Source: Caenorhabditis remanei | Lineage: Eukaryota > Nematoda > Chromadorea > Rhabditida > Rhabditidae | Assembly (NCBI RefSeq): GCF_010183535.1 | Contig: NC_071329.1 | Span: 434,001 to 498,000 of the forward strand | Length of the DNA: 64,000 nucleotides | Direction of reading: 5' to 3' | Shown: positions 11,076 to 21,700 of the stretch, piece after piece | Numbering within the stretch: position 1 is the first letter of the stretch | Layout: each line of letters starts with the position of its first letter | Notes under the pieces: generated by a model | Seen by the model: only the letters and a program-made list of their open reading frames with translations | Databases searched by the model: none | Told to the model about the DNA's origin: nothing | Made by a program: the position numbers and the translations under genes

Positions 11076-14000
11076 TCAATCAATAACCGTTGTAAAATGA
11101 ACATATTCATCAGATCGAATACTCGGCACATGTTCCGCTCTATCTGATCTTCCAATTTTAGTCTTACTCTTCTTCGATACCCAATATTCAACATTCATTC
11201 CAAACCCTTTGCCATCAAACACTGGAGAGTGATAGGCAACTATTAGAATTTGACGTCGTCTCGGAGGAATCACATCAGCAAATTGTTTATCTTCATCATT
11301 CCTTGAAAATTGGATGAACGCTGTATGTGAAAAGTGGATGCTGGAAAATTTGTTGGCTTAAAGAAATACACTAGAATAACATACTGAACATGCAAGTATT
11401 TGTCGATTGTATAGTTTTCAGCCATAACCACCATGAACGAGTCTTCGTTGTCAGTATACTTTTGGATGGAGATGTCACGTCGCTAGAAATAATACCTTAA
11501 GAGACAAAAATGCAAGAAACCCTACCGTAATACCTCTCATTTCCATCCCAAACGTCCCTACCGCCTTCTGGAACACGTCGATCAAGGATTTTGGACTCCA
11601 ACTACAGATTCTTGCAGAAATTGGTATAGATGTGTAGATCGCCACATTTCTTTCTTCTTTGACACCAAGTAATTCGGTTATCATTAGGATATAATCACCA
11701 GGTATCAAACTGATATCACGCGATGATTCTTGAATAAGCTCACACATTAGAAGCTCATCACACTCGTTTGAATCCAGCTCGTTGACTCGATGAATTGAAA
11801 CCCATGTTCGGTTCTGAATGTGGAGTTTCTTATGGTTTAAAGCACTAAAGCACGGTGTCTGGGAGTGAGTACTGAAATCAGGGAAAATTTTTAGGGGGAA
11901 TAAAATTTAAAAAAAAATGAATATTTTAGTAGAATTGATCTCAAAAAGACGCGCAACAGTCAAAAAACTGACCAAAAATGCGGGAAAACTGACATAGATC
12001 GGCTCAAAAGTGGTCGATTAGACTGCTGCGTAACAAAATGCCACAACGAAACTGCGGATTGAAAGAATTAAAATTTGAATTTACCTCCAAGGATCGCGTT
12101 TCATTTTAGTGCTCACCCCCAGACCCGTGTTAAATAGCTCACTTGCACTCTATTATTTGGATTTATAGCTGTCAGACAAATTTCACAATTTCTCGGCACA
12201 TGAATCAATATACTCTTTTGGCTATCATCCCATTTCCCTCCAATGACCATATTTACACGAAGAACGCTCCAATGTGGCCGGTATCGACATATACACACTA
12301 AGAGCACATTTATGACGACTCATCCTCCTCTTTATACTTACACTTCCCGAAATATTTGAGAAACATTTTCCATTCAACAAAAAAACTTCCAGGAACCATA
12401 GGAACGTTCTCCATTTTCAGAAGGCCCGCCAATTCTGGTGAGCAAAGACTCCACTCATCGAATGTTATTTTGTTATCACCCCACGAATTCCGTAGGCGAA
12501 GATACTTATCGCCACCACGTTCCCCAACGTCAACAACTGAGTATCCGTGCATTGAAAGCAAGTTTATTTTTTGAACGGCAGGAAAAGAATTTGTCGCGCA
12601 GGCCATCGGAAAGCCGTTGGATCTGAAAGACTCAAATGTTATATTTGGATGGCTCAAGGAATGTCTAAAAATCATACTTGCAAACCGGGCCGGCACGTAA
12701 CTTGCTTAAATCGCAATATTTTGAACTAAAAAACATACCAAAATCTAAATCTCGGAGAGATCTATATCCGTGGTCTGCAAAGGGCAGGAGGACTATTCGT
12801 TAATGCACCGTGGAATAGTTTTTTTGCCATTTTCGCGTTTTTGGCACTTCTTCCCAGCCCGTGGCATATTAATGACTATCCATCCATCCCGTAGCAGATC
12901 ACGGATATAGAACTCGCTGAGATCTACATTTTGGTATACTTTTTAGATTATAATATTGCGTTTTAAGCGAGTTACTCCCCGGCTCGAGTCAGCCCGTGTC
13001 GGCTCGTTTGCAAATACGCTAAAAATACCTTGCATCCAATACCATATTCCAGGACAACATACTTGGCCGATTTTTAAAGTAGTATTCTATTGTTGGTGCT
13101 CCAGTGAGAAAAGAATACGTGTCCATTGAAGAGAAGCCAATTAGTTTTGAATAGCCTCCTCGCACTTTTGCTATTGCTTTCTCGACGAGTGGAGCCCAAA
13201 GCTTCAAACCCAACAGTCTTTTAATTAACTTCACATGAAAAAAAAAACGAACCAAATTATCCCAAACTACCGCAATACACCGTCTGTCACGTCTATGCGG
13301 AAACCAATCATCAACCAATATCATTTTCCACTCCCCATCAACACATAACTTGACTCGATAGACACCGTATTCCGATACAGTTGACACCGGAAAAATTCTT
13401 TCTAACAACTGTGGATTTGAGGAAACGGAAGACAGTGCTGCAACAAGAGCACAATTTCCAACACCATGTTGAAATACATCGTTTAATTCGGTGGGAAATG
13501 TCCAATATAGGTAAGGCTTCAATTTGGGATCATTTGACAAACGACGCCAACTTTTTTCCTTTTTCAACGGGTAAAAGCTTCTCTGAAATTCAAATCGTTT
13601 GATATCTACATTCAAATAACTGAAAAAAACGAACCCCTCTTAGTATCCTCTTAATTAGTATCCCCTCGTTGAAATCCTCTCCAAACGTCATAAAAGATTT
13701 AGTAGTGTGCGGGAACTCTCCATCATGGAAGCATGTGTTGAAAACTCTTAAAAACCAATAAATCGCTCTTAATGCTAACTAGGGAAGGTCATAGAGTCAG
13801 TTTGGAACTATAGGATGTGACATATATCATTGGAAAGCTGAGAAAACGCCGATTCCAAATATATTCTGTTTTTGCCCTTGAGATCGGGTATTCGAGAAAA
13901 ACGCTGCCACGCTGCCAACATTTTTCGCACATCAAGATATTAATGACTTGTTAAGGGTTGAAACTTTGACCTTGTTTTTCTCGAATACCAGACCTTGAGG

Positions 14001-14246
14001 GCAAAAACAGAATATATATTTGTCATTAGGGTTTTCTCAGCTTTCCAATAACATAGGTCACATCCCATATCTCAAACTGACCCCCACAACCTTTCCTTGT
14101 AAGACACCAAACCTGCAATAAGCCAGAATCGCCAGATACTTCCAATTTGTCTCCTCAAAATTTTGAAAAATAAATCGAGCTTGCAATGAATCGATTCGTA
14201 GCTTCTTGGCCTCTTTCTCCGCCTTCTCTTGTTTCTTTTTGCCCAT
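11076..14246 (-). CDS. Divergent calpain-like cysteine protease
   Basis: Model on the minus strand: 14246-14113, 13746-13635, 13582-13029 (perhaps with a 42 nt intron at 13270-13229), 12622-12342, 12297-12117, 11871-11526, 11482-11385, 11340-11076. It gives 642 residues with the small intron or 656 without. The CysPc core is recognisable. The catalytic Cys is in QHGVGNCALVAALSS, the His in LLSMHGYSVVDV and the Asn in LRLRNSWGDN. The stretch LWAPLVEKAIAKVRGGY matches the calpain LWxxLLEKAxAKxxGxY block. After the core come sequences compatible with a C2-like (domain III) region. No EF-hand (PEF) domain is seen. It should be a cytosolic, possibly Ca2+-regulated endoprotease. Oddities: the residue after the active Cys is Ala, where calpains have Trp, and the N terminus is a Lys/Glu-rich helix. 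It could be a fast-evolving clp-type gene. Confidence 0.78.
12690..13015. repeat. Dispersed inverted repeat, family R8, inside a calpain intron
   Basis: GC-tipped element whose arms read TGCAAACCGGGCC and GGCTCGTTTGCAAA, with internal GAGATCTATATCCGTGG and GAACTCGCTGAGATCTACATTTTGG. The same family forms both flanks of the BEL retrotransposon (20988-21199 and 27967-28075). Confidence 0.65.
13781..14097. repeat. Palindromic element, family R2 (copy 1)
   Basis: The left arm (GGAAAGCTGAGAAAACGCCG then ATTCCAAATATATTC, TATTCGAGAAAAAC) is answered by its reverse complement to 14097. It sits in the first calpain intron. Further copies are at about 38572-38828, 41616-41806, 46201-46575 and 54155-54290. 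Confidence 0.75.
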
Positions 14247-14412
14247 GGAAAATTTCGTAATTTGATTTTTAAGAAATGCAGAATAAGAAATGATGATGCG
14301 AGGGGGAGATAAGAGACTGTGAATTTTTCGGTATTCAAAAAAAAATCGATAAAGGACACGTCACAAAATTGACGCTCGGGAAGTATTGATGCTATTAACA
14401 GATCATTTTTAT

Positions 14413-14587
14413 TACAACTGCGCCCCACTGTAAACGAGAGTGTATCGACGAGAGACACAGAGATTTTCTCGCGCCATAACAGATTTTCACAGTTTTGACC
14501 TAGTTTAGTCAAAATCTGTTTCGCGCCAGAAAAAAACTCTGCGTCTCTCGCCGATGCTCTCTCGTTTGCGATGGGGCGTAGTTGTAA
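14413..14587. repeat. Inverted repeat upstream of the calpain-like gene
   Basis: TTACAACTGCGCCCCACTGT at the left pairs with ATGGGGCGTAGTTGTAA at the right. The inner arms also pair (CGAGAGACACAGAG with CTCTGCGTCTCTCG; CAGATTTTCACAGTTTTGAC with AGTCAAAATCTG). The axis is near 14500. It lies about 170-340 bp upstream of the calpain start and could fold into a cruciform. It may be a small element or part of the upstream regulatory region. Confidence 0.65.
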
Positions 14588-15030
14588 GAGGAGGTGGGCT
14601 GCTAATAGATAATTCTCTTGTATTTGTTTGCAGAAACGTATCCTGATCCCTATTTGAACCCTTCCTCTCCGTTTTCATCTCATTTCCATCTCGCTTACCA
14701 AAAAAATTCCAGTACTCTTCTTGATAATTTATCTTCTGCTGATTTCTGACTGCTCCAGTGCAAGATCTAACGGATTGAGAGAAATGAGACTATAATTTTA
14801 ATGTCAAACTTTAAAAATTAAAACTGAAAGCAGGGATACAAATGATAATAACAGAGGAGCAGGGGAATACTCGGAAAATGGAGGCATTTATTGTATTCTA
14901 CGTGCGTCAGGGAATAAATGGATCCGCCCATTTCTTGAAAGCGACAAAAAAGTTTCCAGACAGACTGGGCGGGATTTCGGAATCATCGTAGGTTCACGAT
15001 AAATTTTTATCTCATTTATTCGATTCAACG

Positions 15031-15599
15031 ATGTTCAAGATGCAAACCATTCTTCTTATTCTGTTCCTTCTTGTCCCAGCAACGGTCGCATTCGTTTTTG
15101 GCAATTTAAGATCCTTCAACATCAGAAGCATGTTCTCCAATATTGATTATATGGGTGTAAGTTCACGAATCTATCATTTAAGGAAAGATTTTTGCTCAAT
15201 TCCTTGTTTTTTCGCTTTTCCAATAAACTTTCGTGTTTTTAAATTTATATCTAGAAAAATTTGAAAAAAAAACTAAGAGAACTGTGAGAAAGCGAGGAAT
15301 TGAGAAAACATCTTGTCAACACGGCAGCGCAAAAACTCTTCCATCAAGGCTCCTTTTGAGTCAGGAAAACGGGAAATGTGGCGTTTAGAGCGATTTTTAG
15401 CATATGCGTCAACAATAAAAGTTTCTTAGACTTGTTTGAAGAATCGGAATCTGTAATAAAAAATGTGATTTCAGTCCTCCTTTCAACCAATTCCATCAAA
15501 ATGTGGTTATTTTTACAGGTGGTCGATGCTCGTCTCCGACTTGGTCTTCCCATGCCATCTGAAAAAGACAACATCACCGTTTGGTACAAGAGAAAGTAA
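15031..15599 (+). CDS. Small predicted secreted peptide, 68 residues, two exons
   Basis: Exons 15031-15156 and 15519-15599, joined in phase 0 by a GTAAGT donor and a TTTTTACAG acceptor. A hydrophobic leader (MQTILLILFLLVPATVAF) after MFK looks like a signal peptide. The mature part is about 47 residues, has no cysteine, and ends NITVWYKRK. A basic pair lies near the C terminus, but there are no repeated dibasic sites. It could be a neuropeptide-like or other secreted peptide. I do not recognise the family. A polyadenylation signal (AATAAA) follows near 15870. A second ATG three codons in could equally be the start. Confidence 0.6.
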
Positions 15600-17105
15600 T
15601 CTGCCTCAACTCTTTCAACAATTCTGTATTGAACATTGTCTTGCACTATATTTTGAACATTTTCCAGTGCCCCGCCTTGCATAATATTTGTTACTTCATA
15701 TTTAACTCATTCTATTTTTTTGTTGATTCTAGTCTTTAATCATTTTCTATGGCTTTTTGTGTTGTTTATTCAGAGTATTTTTTAGTCATCCTATCCCCCA
15801 TTTATTCCAATAATCCTGTAACCGTAGAATCTTTATTGATTTCTTCTATTGAAATTTTTCGACACACTAAATAAAGTTTTAATAGATTATAATTTTCTAA
15901 CTCTCAAGATAAAAAATGCACATCTCAAGAGCTACCGTACTACCGTACCCCCGAGCTAGCACCAATAATGTGTGTATGTGTTACTAGAGGCCCATACTGC
16001 ATATAAAAATTAATCTGTCTTCTATACAGGCTCTAGGCCCCTATTTTACAGAGAACGCGTTATATGAGTAACATTACAAATTTTCAAGATCAGGCCGGGA
16101 GGGCGCATAACTTTTCTTCAAAAGTTTGAGGAGCTATAAGGTCATGAATTTATTTTGAATCTCCAAATTTATAATGGTGTTTCAAAAGGTTTTTGCACTT
16201 CTTTCCTGGCCGATATAGAACTCAAGAATTTCTCTCTCATTAATAAAAATATGCTGAAAAGCTGATAAAAAAGTGCAAAGATTTTCAAAACATCCTAATA
16301 ATATAACCGTATCAGTTCCTCAAGTTTTTCTTCCTTCTTTTGAATTCTGACGTTGCATTCTCCGTTCCTACAATTCACATCACCCTTTCATCATTTCCTA
16401 TCTTTGATACTTTTTTGTATCTCTTATCCCTTATCTTCGCCCACATAGAATACAATATAATAATTGTAATATAATAATTGTAATATAATAATTCTACACT
16501 TTTATATTGGAAGATGATTATTTACGCTGCTCAGTTGAAAAATAATTATTATTCTGTACGGTTGGCACCGTGTGTTTTTCTAAACAATTCTGTAAAGTCG
16601 CTTGAGTTTCTAGACTCACCTCCGCTAGTCACTGTGTACCGCGTTGACCTACGGGCGCCCGCGCATTTCTCGTCGCTGTTTTGTCAATTTCTCTTTTGAA
16701 ATGGAAAATATAGGAACTCTTGGGCGCTGGCGGCGGCACGTTAGGTGCTCCGTTATTTTCGTTCTATATTGCTTTTCTCTTGAAATTCGTTGTTTCTCTT
16801 GGGTTTTTGTGTGTTTTCTCGTTGTTTTAGCTAATAAGTTCTGCAAGTTCGTTCGTTTGAAAACTTTTTTAAACGAAAACAAAGTTTTGAAAACTTTTGA
16901 AATAGTTTTTCTTGAAATCCATAGTTTTTTGTTATAAATAAAATCAATTGTTTTTCGGAAAAATTTATTTTCAAAGGTTTTCCAATTTTTGTCTATCATT
17001 TGATGATCGAATAGTCGAAATATTCTTAAAAATTTGTTCGGTTTTTTCTTACAATTTCTTTCTTTTCGCGTAATATTCATATCATATTCATATCATTATA
17101 TTTAG
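15600..17105. other. Intergenic and upstream region, with a short tandem repeat
   Basis: It contains the 3' UTR of the small peptide gene, then AT-rich DNA. At about 16452-16493 a 14 bp unit (GTAATATAATAATT-like) is repeated three times. A GC-rich block at 16640-16745 (CGGGCGCCCGCGC, GGCGCTGGCGGCGGC) stands out and may be promoter or 5' UTR of the next gene. A long minus-strand frame over 16649-17080 is Lys/Arg/Phe-rich antisense of T-rich DNA, and I do not accept it. Confidence 0.45.
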
Positions 17106-18133
17106 ATGTTGGATGAAATAAAGCAGTGGAAAAATGCTAACATGGGAAGAAAAACAACCATCTTCACAGCTGTCAACTTCAAAGACTACTCACAAGACCG
17201 GTACGATCTGGGAATCTCGCCGTTCAAGAAGTTTCTGAATACACAACAGTAAGTAATTCTCGAATCGTATTCAAGTATTTTCAACCAATTTCAGAACAGA
17301 TCAACGGAAAAACTATCATATTCACGTGGCAAAGCTGCCATTCAAATCGGACAAATTTATGAGTATGATTGGTTTGAGAAGCGACAATGAGATAACTAAT
17401 ATCGAGAAACATCTGGCTGACAAAGACTGGCTGGTCTTCTTCTCTCATAATAGCATGGTACGAACCGGCATTTATTTATTTCATATCGGAGTCGCTACAT
17501 TTTGACGAAATGTACTTATTCCGGCTTTTAGCATTTTCTCGACTTTCTAATTTCGTATCATTGCAGAGCCATGACATCAACTTTGTGTGCTCGGCGATAA
17601 CACCAGAGGACGTGACGTCATTGTTGCTGCTAGCCACGAAGTGAGCCAAATTTTTTTATCTGTCTCCAATTATTCTGAAATTTTCAGAGAACAACTTCAT
17701 CCCTGCCAACCATACAAGTATCGAAGCATGAGGGATGCTATAAGATCGAAGCACGACATTGTAAATGCATATAAAGACTATCAGACTCGAACATTAGTAG
17801 AATCAGTAAGTTTATAAGATTATGAGAAAAATAAACCAAAACTTGTCATAATTTCAGTTACTCCACCAAAATGCCGTGTTGAAACTGAACTCTGATATGC
17901 GAGGACTGGGATTCGATTCGGATTCAGAAGACGACGATCAGTGTCAGGACATAGTGAATGTGGCAAGACAGAAAAAGAGACAAGAATTGCTAAGGGACTT
18001 GAAGCGTGAGAGGAAGATTGTGAATACGCGACAAAAAGAGGGTGAAATGATCAGAAATGCGGAGATGCAGGCAAAAACGACAAATGATTGTACTATAGGC
18101 GAAGATTCGAAATCAGAGTTTGAGTTTTCGTAG
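17106..18133 (+). CDS. Unrecognised protein, 257 residues, five exons
   Basis: Exons 17106-17248, 17295-17457, 17567-17640, 17688-17805, 17858-18133, with good donors and acceptors and consistent phases. The ATG follows directly after TATTTAG, which may be a trans-splice acceptor or, if another exon lies upstream, a normal one. The N-terminal 150 residues look globular (for example NYHIHVAKLPFKSDKF and DWLVFFSHN). Then comes an acidic patch (GFDSDSEDDDQCQD). The C-terminal end is a charged, probably helical segment rich in Arg, Lys and Glu (RQKKRQELLRDLKRERK). The charge pattern suggests a nuclear or RNA/DNA-associated protein, but that is only an inference. No catalytic motif is visible. Confidence 0.75.
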
Positions 18134-18723
18134 AGTTTGAGTTTTCGTATATTGAGTTATAACTGTAAATATACATTTTTCTAATTTAAAACATTATGTG
18201 TAAAACAAAAATAATACTGTGTAAAATGTAAGATATATGTGTAAAATGTAAGATATATGTATTACTGTGTTGAATAAAATATTTGTTTGAGTTACTGGTC
18301 CGTTATTGTTGATATTGAATGATGGATCAGTAAGTATAACATTGAAATAGGAGAATCTTTTTTATTGGTGAACTTGGTTTTGTTTTTGGTTTTCAACTTT
18401 GATAAACAATTTTTAATACAATTGAAATCTTGGTGTATCTGGAGATATACATTTCTGGCGGAAAGATGCACCCTTTCAAATAAAATAATAAAAATACAAA
18501 CATTGAACAATCAGAACATAACCTCGATCAAAATAATTGGGAGAGACCAAATACAAATCAGAAATAATTGAGTAATGACAAAATGATACTAAATATATTA
18601 CATATTGCAAAAAGAAATTATTCTTTGTCAAATTGGGTGCCCGTATGTCTATTAGAGTAAATGCTGTAACGTAACTTCAGCAAATTTAATTGGGAAAACT
18701 TTGAACATACAATTAACTTCGAC
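18134..18723. other. Convergent 3' region with a 20 bp tandem duplication
   Basis: Between the plus-strand gene ending at 18133 and ZL-A ending at 18724. A unit of about 20 bp (GTGTAAAATGTAAGATATAT) occurs twice in tandem at about 18219-18258. An AATAAA lies near 18270. No gene is supported. Confidence 0.55.
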
Positions 18724-21700
18724 TCAATCCAAAACTATGACATTTCGGTCGGCATCCGGCGCACTTTCATCCCCCATCTGCATAATTTGGCTCACAACCC
18801 AATTTCCAAAATTTTGGGAATCCGGGCTTCTTCCTTTTGATATCACAAGAAGAAACACTCGTTTCGCGTCTTCTCCATTCTCCATTCTATAATTTTTCAC
18901 CACTCTAACAACTTCGGCAACAAGGTTTTCTTTGTTTTCAGCAGACAAGTCTGGGTTGCAGAGAAAGTATACTGTAGCAAGGAGAGATGCGACTTCTTTG
19001 TGCCTATTGTATTCTTTTTTGTGTAGAATTTCTCTGAAAAATTGATAGGAGATTAAGGAAATCAAGTTGTCAAACTAACCCTAAGATTTCAATCAAATTC
19101 TTCTGGAACATTTTCTTGAGGGACTCCACTCTCAGATACGGGACGATTCCCTCTAGCATCCTAAGCGTTTTTGATTGAGTTCTATAGTTGTGATTGAAAA
19201 TTCCCACATTCTCCGCAACTGCTTCAATTATCATCTCTCCCATATCGATGCTCTCCGTTACTCGGCGAGTTGAAAATTTTTCCACCACTTCCAGCCATAA
19301 CAGATAGATTCCTGGATGTCGGATTTTCTTTGCTCTTCCAGCTGTCAGAAGCATCCTTTTCCAGTTCTCATCTTTGAAAAGTTGATTGTATTTATCATCC
19401 GATGTTTTGCCAAGAAACGATGCGAGAACAGTCATTGCACACTCAAAAAGCGCCGTCTCCGCTGGTCTTCTTGGTTCCCGTGTCTGTGTCAGCTGGGCGC
19501 GCACTTTGATGGCATGCTGCACAAATTTCACAGCTCGATCACACAACACGTCATAATCGAGAAAGTCGAGTTCCCGAACTCTCCAGATAGAAACCGACGG
19601 GCGACCATGCAACATGAATAATCGCCAAGAGTCCACAAATTCCATATGTCCATAGACCACTGGATACTTTTCGAAGCCCGGGAATGCGAGACACTTCACA
19701 TACATATGTAGTTCTTGAATGGAGAACATTTCATGTCGTTCGTCACTAAAAAGAAACAAAATTTCAACCTCAACAAGCAAAACTCTGATTTCTCAGTTAA
19801 TTTGTTATAATTTTTCCTAAAATTTAGCACAGATACAGATTAAAATGTTTTGAATCGGATACATTTTACCGTTTGGCTCAAAAAGAAAGTTGCAGCATTT
19901 TTTTTCGATTTAAAGTCTGACGGTCCACATATTCGATCCCTTTTCACATAAATTCAGATAAAACAAATCTACTTGCCTGAAAAGTTTCCATGCACATCCC
20001 CCTGCATAAAAAAGCATTTGGGCGTTCTTTGGAAACGTCTTCATGACGCGAATTACTAAATGGAAGACATTCCTCAGCACGGATTCTTCCAAACTTTCAT
20101 AATTTTCCTCAACTGCATCAGCCATTTTGTCCACGAGTGCTTCTATGGTCATCTCGTGGGTGTCATCACGTTTCAGATAGAACTCAAGAGCATCGATACA
20201 GTCGGCGACAGTTCTATCAGTCAGTAACCTGACACGTAGGTTGGGCGCCACAAAGTCTCTATGGAGATCAACTTCTGCAAGAAATCATTGTTAAATGACA
20301 CAATTTATCAGCAATTAGCAACTCACCGACCAATCCCATCAATTCCAAATTCGGATGATTGTTCAAGAATGTCAGAACTTGATCTTGCTCAATTCGAGTC
20401 CTGGAGATCTCCAAGTACTTTAATGCAGGGAGAACCCGTCCCTGCGCAATCAATTGCATAAAAATCTCAATCTGCTCTACTTGAGGAGGACGAACACCTC
20501 TTTCTCCGCTAAAGTTATTAATGCGCTGAGAAATGTCTAGTGTCTCCAGTTGATTCAGCTCAAAGATATCCGCCATGTCTTCTTGACTGCAAATATGGAG
20601 TGCGGCAATGCGGAGGGTTTTTAGGTTTGAGAGGTTCCGGATTCCTTTCAAACTAGTGAAGGATGTATTTGTGTATGTCATGTCGAGCTCCTTCAGGTTC
20701 TTCATATTGTCGCAGATGCTCGAAAATTCGTATCTTTTCAAGCGACAACTTGGGATGTATAGTTTTGTCAGGGAGGGAAGGATGTTTGACAGCTGGAACG
20801 TTAGCATTGGACATCCGGACATACATACTTCCACTTACGCTTTCAATCCAACCGTCTGGAAACTTCAATTCCTCTCCATTGATTGCCAGTTTTTGAAGAT
20901 TGTCACGAGTTGATTTGTTCAATAGAGCATTCAGCCACATGACAACATCAAAGAGTATTGGATCCGCTGAAAACAGAAATAATCATGTTTGCAAACCGGG
21001 TCGAAGCGGTCCGACACGGGCTCGCTTCAAACTCAATGTTATAAGCTGAAAAGTATACCAAAATGAAGATCTCGGCGAGTTCTATGTCTTTGATATAATA
21101 CGGGCCAGATGGCTATTTGTTAATATGCCGTGGGCCGGGCAAGAATGGTTTTTTGGTCATTTTCCTATTTTTTGGTAATTTTTCCCGGCCCGCATTATTT
21201 GTCGGGACCCCTAGATTCTCTAGAGTCTCCGGTAAATCGGTGTATAAGGGTTCAGTGGTATTTGTTGTTTATTAGGAAGAATAAAATGTAGTAGAATAAA
21301 ATGGGGTGAAAAAAGGGGGAAGAATGCGATGGGGAAAGGTAGAAGAGGGAGTTTTGGAGGGGGGAACTCTTTGCTTCAGGGAAGCGTTAAATCAGGGAAG
21401 TAAATCATACCAAAGTACAGAAGACAAGAGTATTTATAGTCGAGAAGACCGGTCCCTGATTGTTGCCAAATTGTTGCGTTGCCAATGCCATCCTTCGTCC
21501 TCAAAAAACCATAAGAAGGTAATTGACGTGCTGATGCGGGAAAGCAATTGAGGCGAAACGAGAAGGTTTCGCTTGAGTAGGTGGGAGGATAATTACTTCA
21601 ATAGATGGAAGGGAGGGCACGATTCGGAGGAAGGTGAAAGTGGTTGAAGATGGAAAAAATGATGCAACAATTATAGAATAATTATAGAACAATTATAAAT

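Noticed and set aside
16649..17080. 143-codon minus-strand frame rich in Lys, Arg and Phe
   Set aside because: It is antisense of T-rich DNA upstream of a plus-strand gene, with low-complexity composition and no splice partners.
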